From assembly GCF_024464595.1 (NCBI RefSeq), contig NZ_JANHAW010000002.1, forward strand, positions 434,001 through 498,000: a stretch of 64,000 bases of DNA. The letters run 5' to 3'. The stretch is from Halobellus litoreus. GTDB lineage: Archaea; Halobacteriota; Halobacteria; Halobacteriales; Haloferacaceae. The position numbers were made by a program, and so were the translations under genes. The notes below the pieces were generated by a model. The model was not told the origin of the DNA and ran no database searches. It saw only the letters and a program-made list of their open reading frames with translations. Shown piece by piece: positions 1 to 8,707 of this stretch; within the stretch, counting starts at the first letter, position 1, and every line of letters begins with the position of its first letter.

Positions 1-155
1 TCGGCGAGAAACAGCTCGTCGACAGGGAGATCATCAGCGAGAAGCCGGTTCGGGTCCAGTATTCGCTCACCGATCACGGACGCTCGCTCGAACCGGTGAT
101 CTACGCGATGCGGGACTGGGGGCTCGAACACCTGACAGAACCGTCCGAAGAGTGA
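1..155 (+). CDS. HxlR-family winged-helix regulator, C-terminal fragment
   Basis: The open frame runs in from the left edge and stops with TGA at 153-155, giving about 50 residues. The tail has the phrase YSLTDHGRSLEPVI followed by MRDWG, which is the typical end of HxlR-type winged-helix DNA-binding proteins (wing and C-terminal helix). The recognition helix and the start lie outside the window, so the ligand and targets cannot be judged. In haloarchaea these are small cytoplasmic redox or stress regulators. Confidence 0.75.
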   Translation, partial: GEKQLVDREIISEKPVRVQYSLTDHGRSLEPVIYAMRDWGLEHLTEPSEE

Positions 156-232
156 GCGCGCTCCGGGGCGGTGCGGACGCGTCCGAAGGATGAGGCCGGG
201 TCGCGTGTCGTCGGCGAACGGGGCGGTTCGGA

Positions 233-952
233 TCAGGAAGCCAGTTTCACCCACCACGCACGTCCGAAGGGGTTGACGTACTCGATGTCGAGCCGCCGAT
301 ACACCGTTCGCGGGATCCCGATGTCCGCGAGAAAGAGCGGTTCGCTCCGGCCTCTGAGACCGGTTTTCGGCAGCGCCAGCGTGACCGTGCGGGACGGATC
401 GACCGCGACGCCCAGCTTGTCCCCGGTCGTCGCGTCGATACCGGAGGGCACGTCGAGTGAGACCACCGGAGCGCCGCGCCCGTTCACCGCCCGAATCAGC
501 GCCGCCGCCGGGTCGCGGACTCGCCCCGTGAGTCCGTATCCGATGAGGGCGTCGACGACGACGCTGACCGATTCGGCCCCGGAGACGGCACCGGAACCCA
601 CGCCGGCCGTGATACCCATTCGCTCGAGAATACGGTACTGGTGGGCTGCGGCCCCGGTCAACTCCTCGGGTTCGCGATCGAGGACGAGCGAGACGTCGAC
701 GTCGTGGTTCGCGAGGTGGCGAGCACAGGCCAACCCGCCGCCACCGTTGCCGCCGTTGCCGGCGACCACGAGCGCCGAGTCACTGTCGACCTCGAAAACG
801 TGCGCGGCGAGCGTTCGACCCGCGTTCTCCATCATCTGGCGGAGTTCGATCCCGACTTCGTCGACGGCGACGCGGTCGACGCGTCGCATGGTCTCCGCGG
901 ACACCGCTGGGACGCCGACGTCGGCGGGCGTGTGAAACCGTTCCGTTGCCAT
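233..952 (-). CDS. nnrE: NAD(P)H-hydrate epimerase (YjeF N-terminal domain protein)
   Basis: This 239-residue protein matches the YjeF N-terminal domain, which epimerises R- and S-forms of hydrated NAD(P)H so that the dehydratase can repair them. Visible motifs are the N-terminal helix with MMENAGRTLA, the glycine-rich loop GNGGNGGGGL near residue 65, and LDVPSGIDATTG near residue 170. Many archaea fuse this domain to the ADP/ATP-dependent dehydratase (NnrD); here it stands alone and no NnrD is seen nearby. The length is normal for a stand-alone epimerase. The ATG at 952 is the natural start because it precedes the conserved first helix. Confidence 0.9.
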   Translation of the reverse strand: MATERFHTPADVGVPAVSAETMRRVDRVAVDEVGIELRQMMENAGRTLAAHVFEVDSDSALVVAGNGGNGGGGLACARHLANHDVDVSLVLDREPEELTGAAAHQYRILERMGITAGVGSGAVSGAESVSVVVDALIGYGLTGRVRDPAAALIRAVNGRGAPVVSLDVPSGIDATTGDKLGVAVDPSRTVTLALPKTGLRGRSEPLFLADIGIPRTVYRRLDIEYVNPFGRAWWVKLAS

Positions 953-1194
953 ACTGGTGGTTCGAACCGCAGCCAGTAAACCGCTGTGTGGATCGTGTCT
1001 GCCGCGAAGGAGTTCCGCGGGCGTTCGACCGGCCGGCGGGTGTTCCTCGGCGCGCTCGGCCAGTCTCGATTCGGGCGCTCGTCGACGGGGTCGCTCCTCC
1101 CGGATCCGTCGGTGTCGTCACCGGCCCTGAGGTCGGCCGATCCGATGAACGTGATACTGCGCCCGGGTGGTCGGATCGAAATACCGGAGTAGAG

Positions 1195-1200
1195 TTATAC
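1195..1200 (+). promoter_or_regulatory. TATA-like box for the membrane histidine kinase
   Basis: The hexamer TTATAC lies about 27 bp before the in-frame GTG at 1225. This spacing is that of a leaderless haloarchaeal transcript and is the main reason for choosing that start over the upstream open frame. Confidence 0.5.
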
Positions 1201-1224
1201 GTACGCTCGGAGACGTCTCCCAGA

Positions 1225-2820
1225 GTGAGAGTCTCTCAGCGCGTACAGTACGGCGGCCTCGTGGTAGCGCTCTCCGGGTTCGGAATCACGCGCCTGTTCG
1301 TCGCCGAGGCGGTACGGATCGAGACCGCGGTGCCGTTCCTGCTGGCCGGTATGGTCCCGCTCGTGGCGGGACTCGCGCTGACTGTCTACGGCGTCACGCT
1401 CGCCATCGGGCCGTTCTCGGCCGAGTACGCGGACACGGTCGCCCGCTGGCACGTGCTCGGCGTCGGCGGGATGGTGGTCGTCTTCGGGGTGACGGCCGCG
1501 GATCAGTTCGTCCGCAGTGGCGGGGTCGGATTTATGTACCAGTCGCCGTTGCTCGTGGGCAACGTCCTCCTGGGTGGGGCCATCGGCGGAACGCTGACCG
1601 GCATTCGCTCGGGGCGGACGGTCCGGCAGCGACAGGAGATTCGCCGGTCGGCAAACCGGGCGCTGCTCGTAAACCGGCTGCTCAAGCACGAGGTCCTCAA
1701 CGCGATCACGATCATCGACGGCCACGCCGACCTCCTGGACGCGAGTAGCGACGGTCGGTCCGAATCGCTGGGCGCGATCCAGCGGGCGGTGATGCGGATC
1801 AAATCGACGATCCGGGACGTCGGTACGATAGCGAGAGAGGGGACCCCATCGAAGCGAATCGACTTCGAGGAGGTGGTCCGCGACGTGGTCGACGAGCTCG
1901 AAGCGGAGTTCGGCGCCGACGTCGCCCTCGCCGTTCGCGGCGGCGACGCAGCCATCGACGCCGACGACCGCCTCGCGCTCGTCGTGCGCGAACTGCTCGA
2001 AAACGCGATCGTTCACGGCGGGGACGACGTGGCCGTCGAACTGAGCAGCACGCCCCACACGGTCCGGTTGTCGATCGCGGACGACGGTCCTAGGCTTCCC
2101 GAGGGCCAACGAACGCTGCTGGAAGACGGTGAGTTCCCCGAGTACGACGATCCCGCCACGGGTTTCGGACATCAGGTCGCCCGTCTGTTCGTGGTTCAGT
2201 TCGGCGGGACGATCCGCGTTCGGGAGAGACCGGAGCGTGATGCCGGTACCGGGGGAGACACCGAGACTGGAACCGGCACCGACACCGAGACTGGAACCGA
2301 CGCCCACACCGGAACCGAAATCACGGTGCTGCTCCCGCGGAGCGGGCAGCGCGAGGTGACCGTCGAGACGGTGGGCCTCTCCTTTCCGAATCTCACGCAG
2401 GCGATCGTCGGCGGGGTCCTCGGCGGCCTCGGAATGGGGGTCTTCGTTCACCTATCGACGGGAGTGCTCCCGGTCATCGGCTCGCTGTACGGCCTCGGGA
2501 GTCCGCTCGTCGGGTGGATAACGCATCTGTTCCACAGCGCGGTTTTCGGGCTCGTATTCGCCGCCATCAACGCGGCGCCCCGAATCGACCGGTTCGCAGC
2601 GGGACCGCTTCGCTCCGGGCTGCTGGGACTGGCGTGGGGAACCGTCCTCTGGTTCGGGGCGGCGGGCATCGTGATGCCGGTCTGGCTGTCGCTGCTCGGC
2701 GTCCCGACGACGGTTCCGAACCTCTCGCTGAACGGATTCGTCGGACACGCGCTCTGGGGGACGACACTGGGCGTCACATACTGGGGCATCGGAACCCTCG
2801 ACGTGACCGAGCGTCCGTGA
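1225..2820 (+). CDS. membrane sensor histidine kinase with an extra C-terminal membrane domain
   Basis: The 531-residue protein starts with about four hydrophobic segments (residues 10-125). A dimerisation box with RLLKHEVLNAI follows (putative phospho-acceptor His155), then an HATPase domain with N (ELLENAIVHGG) and G (IADDGPRLP, ATGFGHQVARLF) boxes. A Thr/Gly/Asp-rich linker built from a short tandem repeat leads to a second membrane domain of about four segments (roughly residues 400-525). Histidine kinases rarely carry a membrane domain after the ATPase domain. The signal sensed is unknown and no response regulator is adjacent. The open frame extends upstream to 946, but that part lacks protein-like character and the TATA box supports GTG 1225. 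Confidence 0.8.
   Translation: MRVSQRVQYGGLVVALSGFGITRLFVAEAVRIETAVPFLLAGMVPLVAGLALTVYGVTLAIGPFSAEYADTVARWHVLGVGGMVVVFGVTAADQFVRSGGVGFMYQSPLLVGNVLLGGAIGGTLTGIRSGRTVRQRQEIRRSANRALLVNRLLKHEVLNAITIIDGHADLLDASSDGRSESLGAIQRAVMRIKSTIRDVGTIAREGTPSKRIDFEEVVRDVVDELEAEFGADVALAVRGGDAAIDADDRLALVVRELLENAIVHGGDDVAVELSSTPHTVRLSIADDGPRLPEGQRTLLEDGEFPEYDDPATGFGHQVARLFVVQFGGTIRVRERPERDAGTGGDTETGTGTDTETGTDAHTGTEITVLLPRSGQREVTVETVGLSFPNLTQAIVGGVLGGLGMGVFVHLSTGVLPVIGSLYGLGSPLVGWITHLFHSAVFGLVFAAINAAPRIDRFAAGPLRSGLLGLAWGTVLWFGAAGIVMPVWLSLLGVPTTVPNLSLNGFVGHALWGTTLGVTYWGIGTLDVTERP
2257..2304 (+). repeat. 24-bp tandem repeat in the kinase linker
   Basis: Two copies of a 24-bp unit (19 bases identical, then drifting) with a third decayed copy encode TETGTGTD-like residues between the ATPase domain and the C-terminal membrane domain. 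It is a low-complexity, acidic, flexible linker and could vary in copy number between strains. Confidence 0.7.
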
Positions 2821-2899
2821 CGCCCGCGGGTTTCCGACCCGCCTGGGTTACCTCCGGGTTAGGGAGCGCTTTTGCCGTTCTACGACGAATACGAGGGTA

Positions 2900-4045
2900 A
2901 TGACGCGACTCGTTACTCGTCGAGCCGTTCTCGCCGGCGTCGGAGTCGCATCGCTCGCCGGTTGCCTGGGCGGAAGACGCTCCGGCGGCTCGACCGATGC
3001 CGACGAGCGATCGCCGACCGGGTCGTCCGAGGACGAGACGGAGCCGTCCGAGGGATCGAGCGCGGGGAGATCGGGCCCGCCGACGCGGGACGACCGACTC
3101 CCCCTCCCGATGGAGCCCTCGGCGCTCCGAGACGAGGCGGTGTCCGGCGGCCCGCCGAAGGACGGCATCCCGGCGATCGAGGAGCCGAAGTTCGTCTCGG
3201 TCGAGTCGGCGTCGGCGAACCTCGACCCCGGCGACCCGGTGTTCGGGGTCGCGACGGGGGCCGAGCGGAAAGCGTACCCCCAATCGATACTGGTCGCCCA
3301 CGAGATCTGTAACGACGTCGTCGACGGGACGCCCGTGAGCGTCACCTACTGTCCCCTGACGGGCACGGCGATGGGGTTCGAACGCGGCGAGACCACCTTT
3401 GGCGTCTCGGGACGGCTGGTGAACAACAACCTGATTATGTACGATCGCGGCACGGAGACGTGGTGGCCGCAGGTGCTCTCCACCGCGATTCCGGGACCGT
3501 GGAACGAGGAGCCGGAGATCCGGTCGCTCCGCGAGTTCCGGGTCGTCTGGACGACGTGGGAGCGGTGGACGAACGCGTACCCAGACACCCGAGTCCTCTC
3601 GCGTGACACCGGCTTCGCGAAGAACTACAGTCGAGACCCGTACGGGTCGTACAACCCGCGGGCTGGCTACTACGCGCCGAACGCGCGACCGATGTTCCCC
3701 GCGCTCTCGGAGGACGACCGCCTGGAGCCGAAGCGAGTCGTGATCGGAGCCCGAGCGCCCGACGGAGCGGTCGCCTTCGGGAAGGACCGGCTCAGGGAGG
3801 CGAAACTCCTCCGGGGCGAACTCGGGGGCACGCCGGTCGTCGCGGCCTACGAACCGACACTCGACACGGGGTACGTCTTCCGGAACCCCGACGAGGAGGC
3901 GTTCGAGTACCGCGGCGGTCGGGTCGTCGACAGCGCCGGCGACACCCACGATCCGGACGCGCTCCCCCTGGACCGTGTCCTCGCGTTCGACGCGATGTGG
4001 TTCGCCTGGAGCGGGTTTTACCCGGAGACGACACTGTATGCCTGA
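2900..4045 (+). CDS. DUF3179 family lipoprotein (Tat-exported)
   Basis: The 381-residue protein begins with a twin-arginine signal (TRRAVLAGVGVASLAGC) whose LAGC is a lipobox, so it is expected to be exported folded and lipid-anchored outside the cell. A Ser/Glu/Asp-rich spacer of about 40 residues precedes a DUF3179 domain, recognised by IPAIEEPKFVSV, AHEICNDVV, VTYCPLTGTAMGF and SGRLVNNNLIMYDR. The biochemical role of DUF3179 is unknown. The stop overlaps the start of the next gene by 8 bases, implying translational coupling with a membrane protein. A second, different DUF3179 protein lies at 35972-36925. Confidence 0.88.
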   Translation: MTRLVTRRAVLAGVGVASLAGCLGGRRSGGSTDADERSPTGSSEDETEPSEGSSAGRSGPPTRDDRLPLPMEPSALRDEAVSGGPPKDGIPAIEEPKFVSVESASANLDPGDPVFGVATGAERKAYPQSILVAHEICNDVVDGTPVSVTYCPLTGTAMGFERGETTFGVSGRLVNNNLIMYDRGTETWWPQVLSTAIPGPWNEEPEIRSLREFRVVWTTWERWTNAYPDTRVLSRDTGFAKNYSRDPYGSYNPRAGYYAPNARPMFPALSEDDRLEPKRVVIGARAPDGAVAFGKDRLREAKLLRGELGGTPVVAAYEPTLDTGYVFRNPDEEAFEYRGGRVVDSAGDTHDPDALPLDRVLAFDAMWFAWSGFYPETTLYA

Positions 4046-4658
4046 AACCGATCGATTCCGCAGGGAGACGGACGAGGCCGGCGCGCTCGCCCGGACGGCC
4101 GCCGCCCTGGAAGCCGCAGCGGAGCGGTGGGACTCCCGGGCGGTCTTCCTCGGGGCCGGCGGCGCCTACCTCCTCCTGTATCTCGTCACGGTCGGCGATC
4201 TGTCGGTCGCGAGCGGCGGGGCGGGTGACCTCTCGGTTCGGACCGTCGACGACCTCTCGCGGGCGTTCGTCAGCCTCGGATTCTTCCGGTTCGACGCCGT
4301 CGCCGTCGTGTCGGCCGGGCCGCTCACGTACTTGTTCTCGCCGCTCAATCTCCTGGTTACGGTCGTCCTGTCGACGCTCGTGGGGGCGAACTTCGCGCTC
4401 TCGTACCTCGGCGTCGTTCAGCCGCGGGCCTGCGGCTTGGAGAGTTCGACCGGCGTCCTGGCGGGCGTTCCGGCGCTGTTGTCCGGCGCGGCGTGCTGCG
4501 GCCCCACGATACTGCTCGTGATCGGCGTCCAGGCGAGCGCCACGGTCATCACGGGCTTTCAGTTCCTGGTTCCGGTCGCGATCGCGATGCTGGTCGGTGG
4601 ACTACTGCTCGTCGGGCGGCAGGTCGATCCCGAACTGCTTGCCGGCGGCGGACGTTGA
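4038..4658 (+). CDS. multi-pass membrane protein with CCGP motif
   Basis: The 206-residue protein has about four to five hydrophobic segments. A vicinal cysteine motif, GAACCGPTILL, sits at the start of a late membrane helix. Vicinal Cys in a membrane helix recalls MerT-type metal transporters, but the overall sequence does not let me assign it to that family. The ATG at 4038 lies inside the end of the DUF3179 lipoprotein gene, so the two are probably made together and may form an envelope complex. Metal or thiol handling is an inference only. Confidence 0.8.
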   Translation: MPETDRFRRETDEAGALARTAAALEAAAERWDSRAVFLGAGGAYLLLYLVTVGDLSVASGGAGDLSVRTVDDLSRAFVSLGFFRFDAVAVVSAGPLTYLFSPLNLLVTVVLSTLVGANFALSYLGVVQPRACGLESSTGVLAGVPALLSGAACCGPTILLVIGVQASATVITGFQFLVPVAIAMLVGGLLLVGRQVDPELLAGGGR

Positions 4659-4693
4659 TCGGTCCCGGCGTTCGCAGGCATTCACTCCCGCCA

Positions 4694-5377
4694 TCAGACG
4701 CCCAGGGCGTCAGCCAGTTCGTAGAGGGAATCGACCGTGCGGTCCGGGTCGCCGTCGAACGGTTCCCAGGGCGTCCCCTTGCGATCGACCCAGACGCCCT
4801 GCATCCCGGCGTGTTTCGCACCCATCACGTCGAACCAGCCCGCGGTGACGTGGGCGATCTCTCCGATCGGCGTGCCCGTCCGCGCAGCGGCGTGCCGGTA
4901 GATCTCGCTGTCGGGTTTGAACGTCCGGACCTCGTCGGCGCTGATCGTGTCTTCGATCAGGTCGCCGATGTCGGCGTGTTCGACCATCGACGCCAACATA
5001 TCGGGGTCCCCGTTCGAGACCACGTAGCAGTCGTACCCGCCGTCGCGGAGCCGTCCGATTCCGTCGCGGACGTCGTCGAACACGTCGAGTTCGTGGTAGA
5101 CGGCCAGAATCTCGTCGCGCTGGGCGGCCGAGATCTCCTCGTCGTGGGCGTCGAGCGCGTACTGAAGCGCGTCGCGGTTCATCTCGTAGAACGGCTGGTA
5201 GGCGTCGACGTGGCTGGCGACGAACGTGTACTCGATCGACCGCGTCCGCCACAACTTCGAGACCGGCTCGGGGTCTTCGACGCGGTCGGCCAGCGCCTGT
5301 TCGGCCGCGTCCACGTCCACGAGAGTGCTGTACGAGTCGAACGTGACTGTCGTCACCGCGTCGGGATCGAACGTCAT
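4694..5377 (-). CDS. haloacid dehalogenase type II-like HAD hydrolase
   Basis: The 227-residue protein belongs to the HAD superfamily, type II haloacid dehalogenase branch. Visible signatures are the nucleophile motif TFDSYSTLVDVD (Asp14), SNGDPDMLA (motif II), a Lys in FKPDSEIY (motif III) and the acidic motif IV region near HVTAGWFDVMGAKHAGM, which is the typical dehalogenase ending with WVDRKG. The start at 5377 gives the usual N-terminus; an upstream in-frame ATG would add 13 unconserved residues. The physiological substrate is unknown, since many haloarchaeal members are annotated by similarity only. Confidence 0.88.
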   Translation of the reverse strand: MTFDPDAVTTVTFDSYSTLVDVDAAEQALADRVEDPEPVSKLWRTRSIEYTFVASHVDAYQPFYEMNRDALQYALDAHDEEISAAQRDEILAVYHELDVFDDVRDGIGRLRDGGYDCYVVSNGDPDMLASMVEHADIGDLIEDTISADEVRTFKPDSEIYRHAAARTGTPIGEIAHVTAGWFDVMGAKHAGMQGVWVDRKGTPWEPFDGDPDRTVDSLYELADALGV

Positions 5378-5476
5378 CGGCGACACTACGGCGGGCGGGC
5401 TGATAGAACTCGGCACTCCGCGCCCGGCCCCGGACGCCTCCGAATGGTCGCCTGGCTCGGTGCTCTTGGGACAGGA

Positions 5477-5755
5477 TCACTGCGGTTCCGAGCCGTCTCC
5501 GGTCTCAGCGGCGAGCGAATACACTCGCTGTCTCGCGTCGATGAACGAAATGCGCGACGTGACGAGACCGCTCTCTTCGAGCTGTGTCAATCCGTACCGA
5601 ACTGTTCGCGTCGGCAACAACGTCGACGCGGCGAGTTGCGCCTGCGTGAGATCGCCCTCGTATTCGAGGGTCTTCGCGACCAGCTTCGCGCTCGGAGGCA
5701 TCTCCCGCAGCGCAGCGGGATGTTCGGAAGCCGTGACCGGAGGACGTCCGCTCAT
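5477..5755 (-). CDS. small winged-helix DNA-binding protein (MarR-like)
   Basis: This protein of about 92 residues has the haloarchaeal winged-helix pattern PPSAKLVAKTLEYEGDLTQ, then TLLPTRTVRYGLTQLEESG as the recognition helix, and a wing ending in DARQRVYSL. Such single-domain regulators are abundant in haloarchaea and usually have unknown targets. The ATG at 5755 is preferred to the in-frame ATG at 5791 because the family normally begins a few residues before the conserved PPSAKL. An AT-rich tract lies upstream and could hold its promoter. Confidence 0.82.
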   Translation of the reverse strand: MSGRPPVTASEHPAALREMPPSAKLVAKTLEYEGDLTQAQLAASTLLPTRTVRYGLTQLEESGLVTSRISFIDARQRVYSLAAETGDGSEPQ

Positions 5756-5867
5756 TAGGAGTTCACTCTCCGGGCGACGAGTTAACGCCACGTCGACTAT
5801 GCGACCCGACTACACAAGCGATCCGCGCTGTCGTCGATCTTCGATCAGCCTCGCCTGACGTCTCTGG

Positions 5868-6003
5868 TCACGACAGAAATATAAAATAAAGTTGTATATA
5901 CTAATTTTGTTATCAGTAGTACTAAACGCTATGCAGTACAAATATTAAAAATACTAGTAGAGATGTAATAATCTGTATAGTATATTTTTTTAATATTTTA
6001 TTC
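5868..6003. other. AT-rich island between two minus-strand genes
   Basis: About 135 bases of mostly A and T interrupt otherwise GC-rich DNA. The tract begins with GAAATATAAAATAAAG and ends just before 6004. It separates the 3' end of the AstE-like gene from the promoter side of the winged-helix gene. No convincing gene is seen; the hydrophobic reading frame on the minus strand is what AT-rich DNA gives by chance. It may be promoter DNA or a decayed insertion. Confidence 0.6.
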
Positions 6004-6046
6004 CGACAACCTCCCGCCCGACGTCCGGCTGGGTTCCCCACAGAGA

Positions 6047-7069
6047 TCACTCGTGGCGAGCGCCGGTCCGCTCTTCGATGATCCGCTCCTGCATTTCGTC
6101 GATTTTGATGAGGTGACAGAGCGGGTTTCCGGGGTAGACGACGGGGTTTTCGAGAACCCCGACGAGGAGTCCCGTGAACGGCGCTTCGACGGTCGTCTCC
6201 GCCGTTTTGAAGGGGTTCGTGATCCGACAGACGGTCGCACCATCTCGAACCAGGTCGCCCCGGTCGTGGAGCATCTCGACGATGCCGCCGGCGTCGGCCC
6301 GTAGCCACGTCTTCTCTTCCCAGCCCTCGACGACGGTGCGCCACCCCGGCCAGCGGACGGTCTCCTGCTGATAGATACCGTACTCGGCGAACACGCTTCG
6401 TACGCCTTCGAGGGCGTGGTCGATGAGCCCCCGCTCGAAGCGGTGGGCTTCGCCCATTTCGAGGGTGATAGTGGGGATGCCGTCGTCCGTCGCCTCGCGA
6501 CGAAGCATCCCGGCGGATCCCTCCCCCGCGATGATGAGATTCGTTCCGAACGCCCGAGCGAGTCTGGCGGCCTCCGGGTCCGTCATATCGGCCCGAACGT
6601 GGAACATATTTGTTCGCCCTCGGGTCGAGGTGTGGAAGTCGAGGCCGAAATCACAGGGCTCGATGAAGTTGTGATAGATCGTGTACGCGATGCGGTTGGA
6701 ACTCGTGCTGTCTCGTTTCCCCGGGAAGGCCCTGTTCAGATCCCGTTCGTAGATCGGTAAGTACCGCTCCTGTGCCACGAACCCCTGCACGTTCAGTACG
6801 GGGAGGCAGACGATGGTCCCGCAGACGTCGCTGTGAGTCCACTCCTGTGCGACTTCCCGCACGACTTCGATACCGTTGAGTTCGTCACCGTGAATCGCCG
6901 CGGAGAGAAACGCCGTGGGACCGGGGCGCGGTCCGTTGATTATCGTGACCGGAATCCGAACCGGATCGCCGAGGTACGTCTCGCTCACCGGATAGCGGAG
7001 TTCCTCCGTTGTTCCCGGTTCGACCCGTCCACCCTCGTACGTGAACGTCTCGGATTCAGTGTCGGTCAT
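6047..7069 (-). CDS. succinylglutamate desuccinylase/aspartoacylase (AstE/AspA) family M14-type amidohydrolase
   Basis: The 340-residue protein has the zinc-binding signature of this family: HGDELNG (His60, Glu63) and the later GLDFHTS (His146), plus ITLEMGEAHRF near the catalytic Glu. The C-terminus carries a lipoyl/biotinyl-like beta-domain (TTVEAPFTGLLVGVLENP) common in this branch. It should hydrolyse an N-acyl or isopeptide-type amide on an amino acid or peptide. ATG 7069 is followed directly by the conserved N-terminal strand; the open frame upstream is not protein-like. It is divergent from a RimK-RimB fusion gene, an association seen for peptide-ligase systems. Confidence 0.88.
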   Translation of the reverse strand: MTDTESETFTYEGGRVEPGTTEELRYPVSETYLGDPVRIPVTIINGPRPGPTAFLSAAIHGDELNGIEVVREVAQEWTHSDVCGTIVCLPVLNVQGFVAQERYLPIYERDLNRAFPGKRDSTSSNRIAYTIYHNFIEPCDFGLDFHTSTRGRTNMFHVRADMTDPEAARLARAFGTNLIIAGEGSAGMLRREATDDGIPTITLEMGEAHRFERGLIDHALEGVRSVFAEYGIYQQETVRWPGWRTVVEGWEEKTWLRADAGGIVEMLHDRGDLVRDGATVCRITNPFKTAETTVEAPFTGLLVGVLENPVVYPGNPLCHLIKIDEMQERIIEERTGARHE

Positions 7070-7180
7070 CGCTATCCCAACGGTTTGGGAGCGGATTAAA
7101 TCAGTAATGCGCGTGTAACTATTTTGCACGCTCACCGAGTTGCTAATACGTTGTCCCGACAACACGAAAGAGAATTCCCG

Positions 7181-8563
7181 ATGACCGCCGCTACTGGTTC
7201 CACAGAGCGGGAGGGAGCGACGAACCGGCGTCAGTCGGCGGCTGGTGACCCAGACGAAACCGTCTCCGAAACGCGACGAGTCGGCGTGCTGAGCCTGCAC
7301 AACAGCAAGGAGACCAAGGCGATTCTGAACGCCGTCCGAGAATTGGGGCACGAACCGGTCTGGGTCCGGAACGAGAACGTCACGTCGCAGATCCGCGACG
7401 GGCGCTTTCGGCTCTCACCCCGCGTGGACGTGCTCGTCAATCGGATGTTGCTCACGAAAAGCGAGTCGCGGTTCGAGGACCTCCAACTCGCGTTGCTGTA
7501 CGAGGAGACGACTCCCGTCGTGAACCCGCCGCTGGCGGTCGCGAACACGATTCACAAGTACCGAGCCGCGGCGAAACTCGCTGCCGCGGGGCTCCTGGTG
7601 CCGGACGCCTACTTCGGACGGTCGCCTCGCACCGTCGAGGCGTGGCCCGAGCACCTTCCCGGCGATGCAGTCCACAAGCACACAGTCGGGACGAACGGGC
7701 GGCTGATGTCTGTCGTCTCGCCGGGCGATCCGGTCAGTCCGATGATCGCCAACCGTCGCGCGTTCCTCCAGGAGTTCCTGGACTGTTCGGACGACCGACC
7801 GTCGGACGTGCGGGTGTACGTCGTCGGCGACACGGTCGTCGGAGCGATGCGCCGGCACGCCCCCGAGGACGACTGGCGGACGAACGTCGCGCTCGGCGGC
7901 GACGTGGAAGACGTCACCGATGGGCTCGGCCGGGAACCCCGACGGCTCGCCACGGAGGCGACGGCCGTGCTCGATCTGGACCTCGCCGGAGTCGACCTGC
8001 TGTCTGTCGACGACGACTGGTACATCCTCGAACTCAACGCCACTGCCGGGTTCAAAGGCCTCTTCGATGCGACCGGCGTCTCGATGGCACCGCACATCGC
8101 CCGGTTGGCGATCGAACGCGCCGGCGGAAGCGTCGACGCCGCACGGGTGCGGGATCTCGAATCGACGCTCGACGATTCGGTCCCCGACTGCAAGCCGCCG
8201 CTCGCCGAGCGGGGGACGGACGACGTCCTCGGATACACGACGCAGATACGTATCAACGGCCACGGCGGATCCGAAGCGGTGGTCGCCAAGTCCGACACGG
8301 GAGCGAGGCGAACGAGCATCGACACCGACCTCGCGGGCCGGATCGGCGCCGGTCCGCTCGTCGGGACCACGCAAGTGCGGTCGGGGATCGGAAGGGATTC
8401 CGAAACCCGCGCCCTCGTCGACGTCGACCTGCGTCTCAACGGACGGTGGCGACCCGTCACGGCCAGCGTCACTGACCGGTCGGAGATGCGGTATCCGGTC
8501 CTTCTCGGACGCGACGTCCTGGAGTCGTACACGCTCGACGTCAGCCGAACGGTGGAGGAGTAA
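7181..8563 (+). CDS. RimK-type ATP-grasp ligase fused to RimB-like (DUF785) aspartyl-protease-fold domain
   Basis: The 460-residue protein combines two domains. Residues 33-320 resemble RimK-type ATP-grasp amino-acid or peptide ligases (IHKYRAAAKLAAAGLLVPD, GVDLLSVDDDWYILELNA with the metal-binding acid and Asn). Residues about 350-460 resemble RimB/COG4067 ATP-dependent protease-like proteins, with AKSDTGARRTSI (Asp372) and MRYPVLLGRDVL. In bacteria rimK and rimB are usually separate neighbouring genes; the fusion suggests that ligation and trimming of an amino-acid tag are linked. ATG 7181 is chosen since the preceding in-frame residues look non-coding. Its divergent neighbour is an AstE-like amidohydrolase. 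Confidence 0.85.
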   Translation: MTAATGSTEREGATNRRQSAAGDPDETVSETRRVGVLSLHNSKETKAILNAVRELGHEPVWVRNENVTSQIRDGRFRLSPRVDVLVNRMLLTKSESRFEDLQLALLYEETTPVVNPPLAVANTIHKYRAAAKLAAAGLLVPDAYFGRSPRTVEAWPEHLPGDAVHKHTVGTNGRLMSVVSPGDPVSPMIANRRAFLQEFLDCSDDRPSDVRVYVVGDTVVGAMRRHAPEDDWRTNVALGGDVEDVTDGLGREPRRLATEATAVLDLDLAGVDLLSVDDDWYILELNATAGFKGLFDATGVSMAPHIARLAIERAGGSVDAARVRDLESTLDDSVPDCKPPLAERGTDDVLGYTTQIRINGHGGSEAVVAKSDTGARRTSIDTDLAGRIGAGPLVGTTQVRSGIGRDSETRALVDVDLRLNGRWRPVTASVTDRSEMRYPVLLGRDVLESYTLDVSRTVEE

Positions 8564-8707
8564 CCGCTGTGATCAGAGACAGACCCCTGCGCAGCTATCG
8601 ACCCGATAGATCGCTGTTGCCGGCACTCGTCGTCGGGAGCGTCCGGTGATGTCAGGGCCGGGAGGACCGAGGCCAGCCGAACACGACGAGGAACGGGTGT
8701 TCCTTCT

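Noticed and set aside
959-968. GGTTCGAACC resembling a tRNA T-arm
   Set aside because: No flanking acceptor, D-arm or anticodon stems can be folded, and it lies at the start region of the epimerase gene.
946-1224. N-terminal extension of the histidine kinase
   Set aside because: Residues are Arg/Pro-rich with no motif, it would overlap the start of the epimerase gene, and a TATA-like box supports the start at 1225.
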